Below are positions 43,437 through 51,437 of a stretch of DNA of 64,000 nt, piece after piece. The stretch is from Panacagrimonas sp963975245. GTDB lineage: Bacteria; Pseudomonadota; Gammaproteobacteria; Nevskiales; Nevskiaceae. Numbering within the stretch: the stretch's first letter is position 1; the number at the start of each line of letters is the position of its first letter. The stretch covers positions 197,087 through 261,086 of the forward strand of contig CAXBFJ010000006.1 of assembly GCA_963975245.1 (NCBI GenBank), in the 5' to 3' direction. The notes under the pieces were generated by a model that was not told the origin of the DNA, did not search any database, and saw only the letters and a list, made by a program, of their open reading frames with translations. The translations under genes were made by a program, and so were the position numbers.

Positions 43437-44771
43437 ATTACTGAACCGCGACGCATTCCCCGCGCCGAGCACCCGATCTCGCGCTCACTGATCTCGCCCG
43501 GGGCGCTCAAGACGCTCTATACCCTCAAGGACGCCGGTCACGAGGCTTATCTGGTGGGCGGAGGTGTTCGCGATCTGCTTGCTGGCATTACGCCGAAAGA
43601 TTTCGATATTGCAACCAGCGCGCATCCTGAAGAGGTCAAGAAGCTCTTTCGCTCGTGTCGGCTGATCGGACGGCGATTCGTTATTTGCCATGTTCGTTTT
43701 GGCTCTGAAATTCTTGAGGTCACGACCTTTCGTGGCGCCATTACGGACTCGCATGAGCGGGACGAAACGGGTCGTGTCCTGCGCGATAACGATTATGGAA
43801 CACTCGAAGAAGACGCCTTCCGGCGCGACTTCAGCATCAACGCCCTCTATTACGACATTCGTGACTTCTCGATTGTCGATTACTGCGGTGGCTTGGAAGA
43901 TCTCAAGAGCGGCACCCTGCGTTTGATTGGTGATCCGGAGTTGCGCTACCGCGAAGATCCGGTTCGCATGCTCCGCGCGATTCGCATCGCCAACAAGATG
44001 AAATTCCGCCTCGATCCGGCAGCGGCAGAACCCATCAGCCGTTTGGCGCCGCTGCTGACGGAAATCCCGGCGGCGCGATTGTTTGATGAAGTCATCAAGG
44101 TGCTGTTGTGCCAACAAGGCGCGGACAACCTCTACGGCCTGCGTGTGTACGGGCTCTTTGGCCAGCTCTTTCCAGCAACTGAAGCGGAATTGTCGAATCA
44201 GGCAGCGCTGGATTTTGTCACGCGTGCACTCAAGAACTCTGCCAACCGGATTGCAAAGGAGATGCCGGTCAGCCCGGCTTTCATGTACGCGGCCTTGTTG
44301 TGGCCCCCAGTTGAAGCACGCACGCGGGCGCTGATGCAGAAGCAGGGCCATGCCGAACACATTGCATTGGCGCAGGCGGCGGAAGAAGTGATTGGCCGTG
44401 CGATTCGGCGGGTCGCAATACCCAAGCGCTTTTCTTTGCCGATGCGCGAAATCTGGGTCATGCAATCCCGTCTGAAGCTGCGCACCAGTGCGCGAGCGCG
44501 CCGTACCTTGGCGCACCCGCGGTTTCGCGCTGCTTACGATTTTCTGCTTTTGCGCGCGGCTTCTGGAGATGCGGAACTTCAGGAACTCGCCAATTGGTGG
44601 ACGCAGGCTCAGAAATCGGACGAATACCTGACGCCGTCAGCCGATGGCAGTGAGCAGCAAGTTGCCAGCGATGACGCTTCTGAATTCGATCCTGCGAAGA
44701 AACCTCGCCGTCGACGTGGCCGTCGTGGCGGGCGCAGTCGCGGGACTGGCAGCAAGTCGACGCCAGCCTGA
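43437..44771 (+). CDS. pcnB: Poly(A) polymerase I, with apparent AUU start codon
   Basis: The protein adds poly(A) tails to RNA 3' ends and so promotes decay. Conserved PcnB sequence begins well before the first usable ATG/GTG: IPRAEHPISRSLISP, then YLVGGGVRDLLAG with the DFDIATSA nucleotidyltransferase motif. No ATG, GTG or TTG occurs in frame between 43437 and 43553. An ATT at 43437 has AGGA 8 bases before it. The E. coli gene is known to start with AUU, which limits its expression, so the same is inferred here. The C-terminus is rich in Arg (KKPRRRRGRRGGRSRG), as in the family. Confidence 0.88.
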   Translation: MTEPRRIPRAEHPISRSLISPGALKTLYTLKDAGHEAYLVGGGVRDLLAGITPKDFDIATSAHPEEVKKLFRSCRLIGRRFVICHVRFGSEILEVTTFRGAITDSHERDETGRVLRDNDYGTLEEDAFRRDFSINALYYDIRDFSIVDYCGGLEDLKSGTLRLIGDPELRYREDPVRMLRAIRIANKMKFRLDPAAAEPISRLAPLLTEIPAARLFDEVIKVLLCQQGADNLYGLRVYGLFGQLFPATEAELSNQAALDFVTRALKNSANRIAKEMPVSPAFMYAALLWPPVEARTRALMQKQGHAEHIALAQAAEEVIGRAIRRVAIPKRFSLPMREIWVMQSRLKLRTSARARRTLAHPRFRAAYDFLLLRAASGDAELQELANWWTQAQKSDEYLTPSADGSEQQVASDDASEFDPAKKPRRRRGRRGGRSRGTGSKSTPA

Positions 44772-44869
44772 CTGGGCAACGCGTCGGATGATGCGTGCAA
44801 TGCGCAGCGACATTGAAGATGGGCGGGAGTTATTCGCGTGATTCAATTCGACACGGAAGTGGCATCGTG

Positions 44870-45370
44870 ATGCGCGCCTATATCGGACTGGGGTCCAACC
44901 TGGGCGGGCCGGAGCAGCAGCTGCGCAAGGCCTTGCAGAACATTGAACAGATTGAGCGCAGCCGCATCACGGCTATATCGCGGTTCTATCGCAGCGCGCC
45001 CATGGGACCAGCCAATCAGCCTGACTACTGCAATGCGGCCTGCACGCTGGAGACCGAATTGCCGGCCCGCCAGCTCCTGGAAGCCTTGATCGGGATTGAG
45101 CGCGCGCTAGGCCGTGAACGCGGCGTAGAGCGTTGGGGCCCGCGTCTGCTGGATCTGGATCTGCTGCATGTTGAAGGTCTGGAACTGGATGAAACCGGCC
45201 TGAAGTTGCCACACCCCGGATTGATGCAACGCAACTTCGTGCTCGTACCGCTGGCCGAGATCGCGCCCACGCTGGAAATTCCGCATGCAGGCTCAGTGGC
45301 GCAGGCCGCTCAGCGCATTGGTCAGGAAGGGCTTGAGCCCTGGCATCGAGAAGAATTTCTGCAGGAATGA
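44870..45370 (+). CDS. folK: 6-hydroxymethyl-7,8-dihydropterin pyrophosphokinase
   Basis: This 166-residue enzyme has the FolK hallmarks: YIGLGSNLG at the start, FYRSAPMGPANQPDYCNAA, and the signature RWGPRLLDLDLL. It moves pyrophosphate from ATP to the pterin in folate synthesis. The ATG at 44870 is chosen because conservation begins there. It lies 98 bases after pcnB, as in other gammaproteobacteria, and overlaps the next gene by 4 bases (ATGA). Confidence 0.96.
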   Translation: MRAYIGLGSNLGGPEQQLRKALQNIEQIERSRITAISRFYRSAPMGPANQPDYCNAACTLETELPARQLLEALIGIERALGRERGVERWGPRLLDLDLLHVEGLELDETGLKLPHPGLMQRNFVLVPLAEIAPTLEIPHAGSVAQAAQRIGQEGLEPWHREEFLQE

Positions 45371-46002
45371 AGCCTTCGTACATCGCCATTGAGGGGGTCA
45401 TTGGGGCGGGCAAGACAACCTTGGCGCATAAGCTGGCCAAGAGTCTTGGCGCATCTCTGCTTTTGGAGCAGCCCGATGAGAATCCGTTTCTGCCGCGCTT
45501 TTATCGCGACCCGGAAGGCGCCGCATTCTCAACACAGATGACCTTTCTTCTGCAGCGAGCCGGGCAGATGGAGCAGCTCCACCAGCGGGATCTTTTTGCC
45601 GGCCCCTGTGTTGCAGATTTCATGTTCGAAAAGGATCGGTTGTTTGCTGAACTGACGCTGGGACAGGCCGATTTCGCGCTGTATGTGAGCGTTTTCGAGC
45701 GCCTTTCGTTCGAGATGCCGCAGCCGGATCGACTGATTCACCTGACCGCGCCGGTCGAAGTGCTCATGAGCCGTGTCGAGCAACGGGGGCGCGCTTACGA
45801 AGATCCCATTCAGGCCAGTTATCTCGCGCAGTTGGGTGAGGCGTATTCGCGATGGTTTCGTGAACAGACGCGCGTGCCCCTGATCGAAGTCGATGCCGCT
45901 CAGTACGATCTGCTCAACTGCGAAGCCGATTATGCGGATCTGCTGGCAGCCCTGGATTCAGATCAGGCTGTTGTTCGCCTGTCCAGAAATGATCTGATTT
46001 AG
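45367..46002 (+). CDS. Deoxynucleoside kinase
   Basis: The 211-residue protein has a P-loop (IAIEGVIGAGKTTLAHKLA), the LLEQPDENPFLPRFY substrate segment, the DFMFEKDRLFA (DRS-like) motif and the LIDxP-type RVEQRGRAYEDPI lid, as in the deoxyadenosine/deoxyguanosine kinase family. It phosphorylates deoxynucleosides for salvage. It overlaps folK by ATGA and precedes panB, so it shares their operon. Which base it prefers cannot be read from the sequence. Confidence 0.88.
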   Translation: MKPSYIAIEGVIGAGKTTLAHKLAKSLGASLLLEQPDENPFLPRFYRDPEGAAFSTQMTFLLQRAGQMEQLHQRDLFAGPCVADFMFEKDRLFAELTLGQADFALYVSVFERLSFEMPQPDRLIHLTAPVEVLMSRVEQRGRAYEDPIQASYLAQLGEAYSRWFREQTRVPLIEVDAAQYDLLNCEADYADLLAALDSDQAVVRLSRNDLI

Positions 46003-46099
46003 TTTTTCATCCTGACGTGGCAATGTGCCGGGCCCTGACGCGGCGATCCAATCAAGGCCGGGTCATTCGGTATCGCAACATTCATCAAGTGGAACTGAT

Positions 46100-46924
46100 A
46101 TGGAAACTCCCAGAAAACCAGTGCAGATCAGCGCATTGCGAAGCATGCGTGAAGCCGGCGAGAAGATTGCCTGTCTGACCTGCTACGACGCCAGCTTTGC
46201 CCTGATCCAGGATCGGGTCGGCGTTGATGTCATCCTGATTGGTGACTCACTCGGAATGGTGTTGCATGGCGGGAGCACAACGACGCCGGTGACGGTCGAC
46301 GATATCGTGTACCACACGAAGTGCGTGGCGCCGCATCTGTCGCGCGCCTACCTGATTGCAGACTTGCCGTTCCTGTCCTACGCCACTTTGGATCGCGCCC
46401 TGGACTCAAGCCAGCGCATGATGCAAGAGGGCGGCGCCAAGATGGTCAAGCTCGAAGGTGGCCGCGAGCAGGCCAGCATCGTGGAGTACCTGTCTATTCG
46501 CGGTGTTCCGGTGTGCGCGCATCTGGGATTGCGGCCTCAGTTTGTGCACAAGATGGGGGCCATGAAGGTGCAGGGCAGGGACGAAGCTTCTGCCAAGGAG
46601 ATGATTCATGACGCTCATGTGCTGGCCGAGGCCGGCGCAGACATGTTGCTGCTCGAATGCGTTCCTTCTGATTTGGCGCAGCAAATCACCGAAGCCAGTC
46701 CGGTTCCCGTCATTGGCATCGGTGCCGGTCCGAGTGTCGATGGCCAGATTCTGGTCATGCACGACATTCTGAATATCTCGCCCATGGTCACAACCGGACA
46801 CACGCCGCGATTCGTCAAAAACTATCTGGTCGACGGCGCGGACATCGAAACGGCGATCGGCAATTACGTCAAAGAGGTGAAGTCGGCCGCATATCCGGCG
46901 CCGGAGCATTGCTTCGCAAAATGA
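46100..46924 (+). CDS. panB: 3-methyl-2-oxobutanoate hydroxymethyltransferase
   Basis: The 274-residue TIM-barrel enzyme has ACLTCYDASFALIQD, the metal-binding LIGDSLGMVLHG with the DS pair, VKLEGG and the VIGIGAGPSVDGQILVMHD segment. It makes ketopantoate from ketoisovalerate and methylene-THF, the first step to pantothenate. The ATG at 46100 is chosen because conservation begins at ETPRKPVQISAL and GGA lies before it. It overlaps panC by ATGA. Confidence 0.97.
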   Translation: METPRKPVQISALRSMREAGEKIACLTCYDASFALIQDRVGVDVILIGDSLGMVLHGGSTTTPVTVDDIVYHTKCVAPHLSRAYLIADLPFLSYATLDRALDSSQRMMQEGGAKMVKLEGGREQASIVEYLSIRGVPVCAHLGLRPQFVHKMGAMKVQGRDEASAKEMIHDAHVLAEAGADMLLLECVPSDLAQQITEASPVPVIGIGAGPSVDGQILVMHDILNISPMVTTGHTPRFVKNYLVDGADIETAIGNYVKEVKSAAYPAPEHCFAK

Positions 46925-47766
46925 AGACAGTGCATGAGGTCAGCGCATTGCGCGCGCAGGTGAATCAGTGGAAGCGCGAAGGTGCGCGCATCGGATTCGT
47001 GCCGACCATGGGCAATCTGCACGAGGGGCATTTGCAGCTGGTCGCACGCGCTCAACGTGTTTCTGACAAGTTGGTCGCGAGCATATTCGTCAATCCGCTG
47101 CAGTTTGGTCCTGGTGAAGATCTCGACCGCTATCCGCGAACATTGCCCGAAGACAGCGCCAAATTGCTCGATGCCGGGTGTGATTTGCTGTTTGCCCCGA
47201 GCGTGTCAGAAATGTATCCGCGTGGGCGCGCAGAGCTCTGCCAGGTCACTGTGCCGGGGCTCGGCGAGATTCTTGAGGGGCACTATCGACCCGGCTTCTT
47301 TGATGGCGTCGCGACGGTCGTCAGCATCCTGTTTCATCAAGTGCAGCCGGACGTGGCCGTCTTCGGCGAGAAAGACTGGCAACAGCTGCAGGTTATCCGG
47401 CGCATGGTTGCCGATTTGCATCTGCCGATTGAAATCGTCGGTCACCCGACGCAGCGGGAAGCCGACGGTCTGGCGCTTTCGTCGCGCAATCAGTACCTCT
47501 CGGCAGATCAACGCGTTGCTGCAATTGCGCTGCACAAAGCGCTGACGGAAGTGGCTGCAGCGCTGCGCGAGGGTCAGCGTGACTTCCAGGCATTGCAGAA
47601 AAAGGCGATACAAGACATTGAAGCTGCAGGCTTTAGATCGCAGTACTTCGAGGTACGGTCAGCGGACTTAGGAGTGCCCAGGAAAGATGCGTGCAATTGG
47701 GTGGTGGTTGCTGCAGCTTTCATGGGAGATACGCGCCTGATCGACAATATTGCTGTTTCTGCATGA
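46921..47766 (+). CDS. panC: Pantoate-beta-alanine ligase
   Basis: The 281-residue enzyme has the HIGH-type PTMGNLHEGHLQLV near residue 32, VNPLQFGPGEDLDRYPRT, FGEKDWQQL and the LSSRNQYLS motif that acts as the KMSKS equivalent. It joins pantoate to beta-alanine using ATP. The ATG at 46921 overlaps the panB stop, so the pair is translationally coupled. panD, which supplies beta-alanine, follows after a 174-base gap containing two hairpins. Confidence 0.97.
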   Translation: MKTVHEVSALRAQVNQWKREGARIGFVPTMGNLHEGHLQLVARAQRVSDKLVASIFVNPLQFGPGEDLDRYPRTLPEDSAKLLDAGCDLLFAPSVSEMYPRGRAELCQVTVPGLGEILEGHYRPGFFDGVATVVSILFHQVQPDVAVFGEKDWQQLQVIRRMVADLHLPIEIVGHPTQREADGLALSSRNQYLSADQRVAAIALHKALTEVAAALREGQRDFQALQKKAIQDIEAAGFRSQYFEVRSADLGVPRKDACNWVVVAAAFMGDTRLIDNIAVSA

Positions 47767-47837
47767 CATCGATGTTGCCGCGTGGCGACGGGTATGTTTA
47801 ACTCGCCCCCGGCTTCGCGCAGTGCGCACATGAAGCT

Positions 47838-47915
47838 CGGGCGTATGTCTTAGTGGGCCGCCCGTCTGCAGCTCAACAACTTGATACCGGGTGCATGTCT
47901 TAGTGGGCCACCCGG
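47838..47915 (+). promoter_or_regulatory. Two tandem hairpins with a shared 15-nt loop in the panD leader
   Basis: Hairpin 1 pairs CGGGCG (47838-47843) with CGCCCG (47859-47864). Hairpin 2 pairs CCGGGTG (47887-47893) with CACCCGG (47909-47915). Both enclose a 15-nt loop that is identical but for its first base (ATGTCTTAGTGGGC shared). One stem pair differs by a compensating change, C-G in the first and T-A in the second. No U-tract follows, so these are not terminators. They look like a structured RNA element in the panD 5' region; the ligand or protein is unknown. Confidence 0.65.
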
Positions 47916-47940
47916 GGTCGCCAAGCCAAGTGGTCTATCC

Positions 47941-48321
47941 ATGCAACTGACGATGCTCAAGTGCAAATTGCACCGTGCCTGCGTTACCCATGCCGAAATC
48001 GATTATGAAGGGTCGTGCGCCATCGACTCTCGCCTGCTGGATATGGCGGGAATCCTGGAATACGAACAGATTCAGATCTACGACGTGGCCAACGGTGAGC
48101 GTTTCACAACCTATGCCATTCGCGCTGAAGCGGGATCTGGAATCATCTCTGTCAATGGCGCTGCCGCGCATAAGGCCAGAGTTGGCGACCGGGTCATCAT
48201 CTGCGCTTACAGCGAGATGGAAGAAGGCCAAGCCAAGATCTTCAAGCCGCGTCTGGTCTATCTTGATGAAGTCAACAACGTGACGCGCACCGCCAACACC
48301 ATTCCGGTTCAGGCAGCCTGA
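47941..48321 (+). CDS. panD: Aspartate 1-decarboxylase (pyruvoyl-dependent proenzyme)
   Basis: The 126-residue proenzyme has YEGSCAID with the Gly24-Ser25 bond where self-cleavage creates the pyruvoyl group, Lys9 and Tyr/Arg residues in the expected places, and ISVNGAAAHKARVGDRVII. It makes beta-alanine for PanC. The ATG at 47941 gives the standard length; the upstream frame is unrelated. Two conserved-loop hairpins lie 26-103 bases before the start. Confidence 0.97.
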   Translation: MQLTMLKCKLHRACVTHAEIDYEGSCAIDSRLLDMAGILEYEQIQIYDVANGERFTTYAIRAEAGSGIISVNGAAAHKARVGDRVIICAYSEMEEGQAKIFKPRLVYLDEVNNVTRTANTIPVQAA

Positions 48322-48381
48322 CTTCGGGCGACGCCTCGGCGCCGCCCAAGCGCGTAGGTCTATCATGGCAGGCTCTTTGCA

Positions 48382-50046
48382 GTGAGCCACGATGTGCCCA
48401 TGAATGATCTGAAAAACGTGCCGTCCAAAAGCCTGCGGGCAACTTGCAGCTGGGCCTCGGTAATCGCTCAGGCGGGTCGCCTGCGAGATGTTCATCTCAA
48501 CGATCTGTTCGCCGGGGATGCGATACGCGTTCAACGATTCACGCGGGTCGCCTGCGGACTGACCCTGGATTTTTCCAAGCAGAGAATTGACGACCGCAGT
48601 CTCGCTCAGTTGCTGGAACTGGCTGAGGAGCGTGATATCGCAGGATGGGCTCGGCGCATGTTTGCTGGCGAAGCCATCAACAACACCGAGAATCGCGCGG
48701 CGCTGCATGTCGCGCTGCGCGCGCCGGACGGTGATCAGATGGCTGCCGCCGGCAAGCCCGTCAACGAGCGGGTTCATGCGGTGCTCGCGAAGATGAGCGC
48801 TTTCTGTACGCGGGTTCGTGATGGCCAATGGCAAGGCCATGGCGGTGAAAGCATCACCGACGTTGTGAACATTGGCATCGGCGGTTCCGATTTGGGGCCG
48901 CGGATGATTTGTGAATCCCTGGAAGCGATCGCACCGGCCGGACCGGCGGCACACTTCGTTGCCAATGTGGATGGCGCGCAGCTTCATTCCATCCTGCAGA
49001 CGCTGAATCCAGCGCGCACGCTGTTTGTCGTTACCTCAAAGACCTTTACCACGCAGGAGACGATGGCCAATGCCGCCAACGCGCGCGCGTGGTTGGTGAA
49101 GGCGCTGGGGGAGGAGGCGGTGGAGAAGCATTTCGTCGCCGTCTCAAGCAATGCAGAGGCGGTGCAAGCCTTCGGGATCGGCGCCGACAATATGTTCGAA
49201 TTCTGGGATTGGGTCGGCGGTCGCTATTCGGTCTGGTCTGCGGTAGGGCTGTCGACGATGTTGCGTCTGGGCCCTGATATGTTTCGCGAACTGCTGGCAG
49301 GCGCGCATGACATGGATCAGCATTTCTTGAATACACCGGCTGCGGCGAACCTTCCCATCCTGATGGCGCTGTTGGCAGTCTGGAACTATCAGGCGCTGGG
49401 CTGTGCCTCGCAGGTGATCGCGCCTTACGCTCAACGCATGGAACGATTCGTTTCCTGGCTGCAGCAACTGGAAATGGAATCGACCGGCAAACGCGTACTG
49501 CGCGACGGATCGCCTGCTGGCCCAACCAGCCCGCCGGTCTGGGGCGATGTTGGCACCAATAGTCAGCACGCCTTCTTTCAGATGTTGCACCAGGGCAGTG
49601 AGGTGCACCCGGTTGATTTCATCCTGCCCATGGCGGCAGATCACCCTTACGCGGATCAGCATCGCCTGTTGCTTGCCAATGCTTTGGCGCAGGCCGGTGC
49701 GTTGATGCAGGGCAAGAGCGCCCGGCAGGTCCGCGAGGAACTCGTTTCGCGCGGCCTGAGCGGTGAGGCATTGGAAGCGGCCATTGAGCATCGGGTGTTC
49801 CCGGGCAATCGCCCCAGCAATCTGCTGCTGTTGCCGCAGCTGGATGCGCGTAAGCTGGGAGCGTTGATGGCCTTGTACGAGCACCGCACGTTTGCACTGT
49901 CAGTGCTGTGGGGGATCAATGCCTTTGATCAATGGGGTGTGGAGCTCGGCAAGCAGCTTGCAGCCAAACTGCTCAGCCCGGATTCAGCGCAAGACAGTAC
50001 GGTAGACGCATCAACCCGGGCACATATACATCTGCTCGGCCAATAA
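48382..50046 (+). CDS. pgi: Glucose-6-phosphate isomerase
   Basis: The ~554-residue enzyme has NIGIGGSDLGPRM, the VTSKTFTTQETMAN phosphate-binding segment, DWVGGRYSVWSAVGLS and the closing SVLWGINAFDQWGVELGK. It interconverts glucose 6-phosphate and fructose 6-phosphate in glycolysis, and thereby also feeds nucleotide-sugar synthesis. The start is either GTG 48382 or ATG 48400; neither has a strong ribosome-binding site. Following panD is typical of Lysobacterales. Confidence 0.95.
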   Translation: MSHDVPMNDLKNVPSKSLRATCSWASVIAQAGRLRDVHLNDLFAGDAIRVQRFTRVACGLTLDFSKQRIDDRSLAQLLELAEERDIAGWARRMFAGEAINNTENRAALHVALRAPDGDQMAAAGKPVNERVHAVLAKMSAFCTRVRDGQWQGHGGESITDVVNIGIGGSDLGPRMICESLEAIAPAGPAAHFVANVDGAQLHSILQTLNPARTLFVVTSKTFTTQETMANAANARAWLVKALGEEAVEKHFVAVSSNAEAVQAFGIGADNMFEFWDWVGGRYSVWSAVGLSTMLRLGPDMFRELLAGAHDMDQHFLNTPAAANLPILMALLAVWNYQALGCASQVIAPYAQRMERFVSWLQQLEMESTGKRVLRDGSPAGPTSPPVWGDVGTNSQHAFFQMLHQGSEVHPVDFILPMAADHPYADQHRLLLANALAQAGALMQGKSARQVREELVSRGLSGEALEAAIEHRVFPGNRPSNLLLLPQLDARKLGALMALYEHRTFALSVLWGINAFDQWGVELGKQLAAKLLSPDSAQDSTVDASTRAHIHLLGQ

Positions 50047-50073
50047 ACAGAAAAATTTTTCGGGGCTGAACTT

Positions 50074-50448
50074 ATGAGCAACTCAATTCGACACCTTCTG
50101 ACGGGCTGGCTGTGTGCAGTCTTCATGCTGTCTGGGTTTTCTGCCCAAGCCGGCATGATTGGAACTGAGCGAGCCGCTTCAACTCAAAGTCGCGAAGCAT
50201 CCATTAGCACTGTGAATGCCTTCATGGCACGCGATGATGTTCGAGGTCAGCTGGAAGCCTGGGGCGTTGAATCTGAGCTGGCTTCGCAACGTGTTGCCAG
50301 TCTCAGTGATGAAGAGCTGCAGCGCCTGTCTCACAACATTGAAAACCAGCCGGCGGGCAGCGGTGCCCTGGCGGTGGTCGGAATCGTTTTTGTGGTCCTG
50401 TTGATTCTGGAACTGGTGGGTGTCACCAACATCTTCACGCGGTTCTGA
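50074..50448 (+). CDS. PA2779-family small membrane protein
   Basis: The 124-residue protein has a signal peptide (LTGWLCAVFMLSGFSAQA), a short helical middle (FMARDDVRGQLEAWGVE ... RVASLSDEELQRLS), and a C-terminal membrane segment (ALAVVGIVFVVLLILELVGVTNIF). This arrangement matches the PA2779 family, which is nearly always followed, as here, by a PA2778-type C39 peptidase. The role of the pair is unknown; processing of a partner in the envelope is a guess. A terminator lies 33 bases past its stop. Confidence 0.8.
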   Translation: MSNSIRHLLTGWLCAVFMLSGFSAQAGMIGTERAASTQSREASISTVNAFMARDDVRGQLEAWGVESELASQRVASLSDEELQRLSHNIENQPAGSGALAVVGIVFVVLLILELVGVTNIFTRF

Positions 50449-50463
50449 TACCCCCGCAAAAGC

Positions 50464-51435
50464 TTGAATATTTTCAGACAACGGCGAGCCCTATGGCTCG
50501 CCGTTTTTGTTTTGAGTTCTGGTTGTTCGCTGCTCAGGCCTGTGCCTTTCGAGCCGCCCTCAGGTTTTGCAGTAGAACTGTCAGATACGCCGTTTTTTGC
50601 GCAGACGCAGTATCACTGTGGTCCCGCCGCGCTCGCGACTTTGCTGGCAGCAGACGGCCTTGAGGTGACTCCGGAAGAACTGACACCGCTGGTTTACGTG
50701 CCGGAGCGACATGGCAGCCTGCAGGCTGAAATGCTGGCCGCTACCCGCCAGTACCAGCGGATTCCACTGCGATTGCAGCCCGATCCGGCAGAGCTCATCA
50801 GTGCCCTGGATGCGGGTTCTCCGGTGCTGGTTCTGCAGAATCTGGGACTTGAGAGTCTGCCGGTCTGGCATTACGCGGTGGTGATCGGCTTTGATTCGCA
50901 AAGCAATAAATTTGTGCTGAGATCTGGTGAAGACGAACGTCTTGAGGTTCGAGCGCAGATTTTTCTCAAGAGCTGGGACTTGGCCGGACGCTGGGCATTC
51001 ATTGCAGCGCATGCCGATCACGTTGCGCCCATGGCCACTCCTGCCAGTTGGATCGCCGCTGCAGCACCTTTCGAATCCATTGGAAATAGTGCGCTCGCGC
51101 GCCGTGCCTATCTGGCCGCGCAAGCACAATGGCCGGCGGATGCCCTGTCTCGTCTGGCAATGGCCAATCTCGAATATTCAGAGGGCGATCTCGATGCCGC
51201 ACTCACGCAACTGAGTGAGGCGGTGCACTACGCGCCAGATGATGTCGCAGCCAGAAACAACCTCGCGCAGGTACTTTTAGAAAAGCAATGCCCGGCCAGC
51301 GCGCGCGCGCAAATGGATCGCATCATCGATATCCCCGCATGGTTGCAGGATGCGGTTAGCCAGACACGTGCTGAGATTGATGGTGCCGGGGATCAGGATG
51401 CACCCGAGTGCGCTGGACTTCCGGGACAGCGCTGA
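50464..51435 (+). CDS. PA2778-family C39-type cysteine peptidase lipoprotein with TPR end
   Basis: The 323-residue protein begins with a lipoprotein signal (RRALWLAVFVLSSGC, lipobox Cys21). A C39-like peptidase domain follows, with QYHCGPAALATLL (catalytic Cys) and VWHYAVVIGFD (catalytic His). The last 110 residues are TPR-like (ALSRLAMANLEYSEGDLDAAL). The TTG start is inferred from the need for a complete signal peptide; no strong ribosome-binding site is seen. A perfect terminator hairpin sits within codons 6-17, which is unusual. Confidence 0.78.
   Translation: MNIFRQRRALWLAVFVLSSGCSLLRPVPFEPPSGFAVELSDTPFFAQTQYHCGPAALATLLAADGLEVTPEELTPLVYVPERHGSLQAEMLAATRQYQRIPLRLQPDPAELISALDAGSPVLVLQNLGLESLPVWHYAVVIGFDSQSNKFVLRSGEDERLEVRAQIFLKSWDLAGRWAFIAAHADHVAPMATPASWIAAAAPFESIGNSALARRAYLAAQAQWPADALSRLAMANLEYSEGDLDAALTQLSEAVHYAPDDVAARNNLAQVLLEKQCPASARAQMDRIIDIPAWLQDAVSQTRAEIDGAGDQDAPECAGLPGQR
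50481..50513 (+). terminator. Intrinsic terminator inside the start of the C39 peptidase gene
   Basis: A 10-bp perfect stem (ACGGCGAGCC / GGCTCGCCGT) with a CTAT loop is followed by TTTTTGTTTT. It lies 33 bases after the PA2779-type gene but within the signal-peptide codons of the next gene, if that starts at TTG 50464. It could set the ratio of the two products. Confidence 0.8.
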
Positions 51436-51437
51436 GA

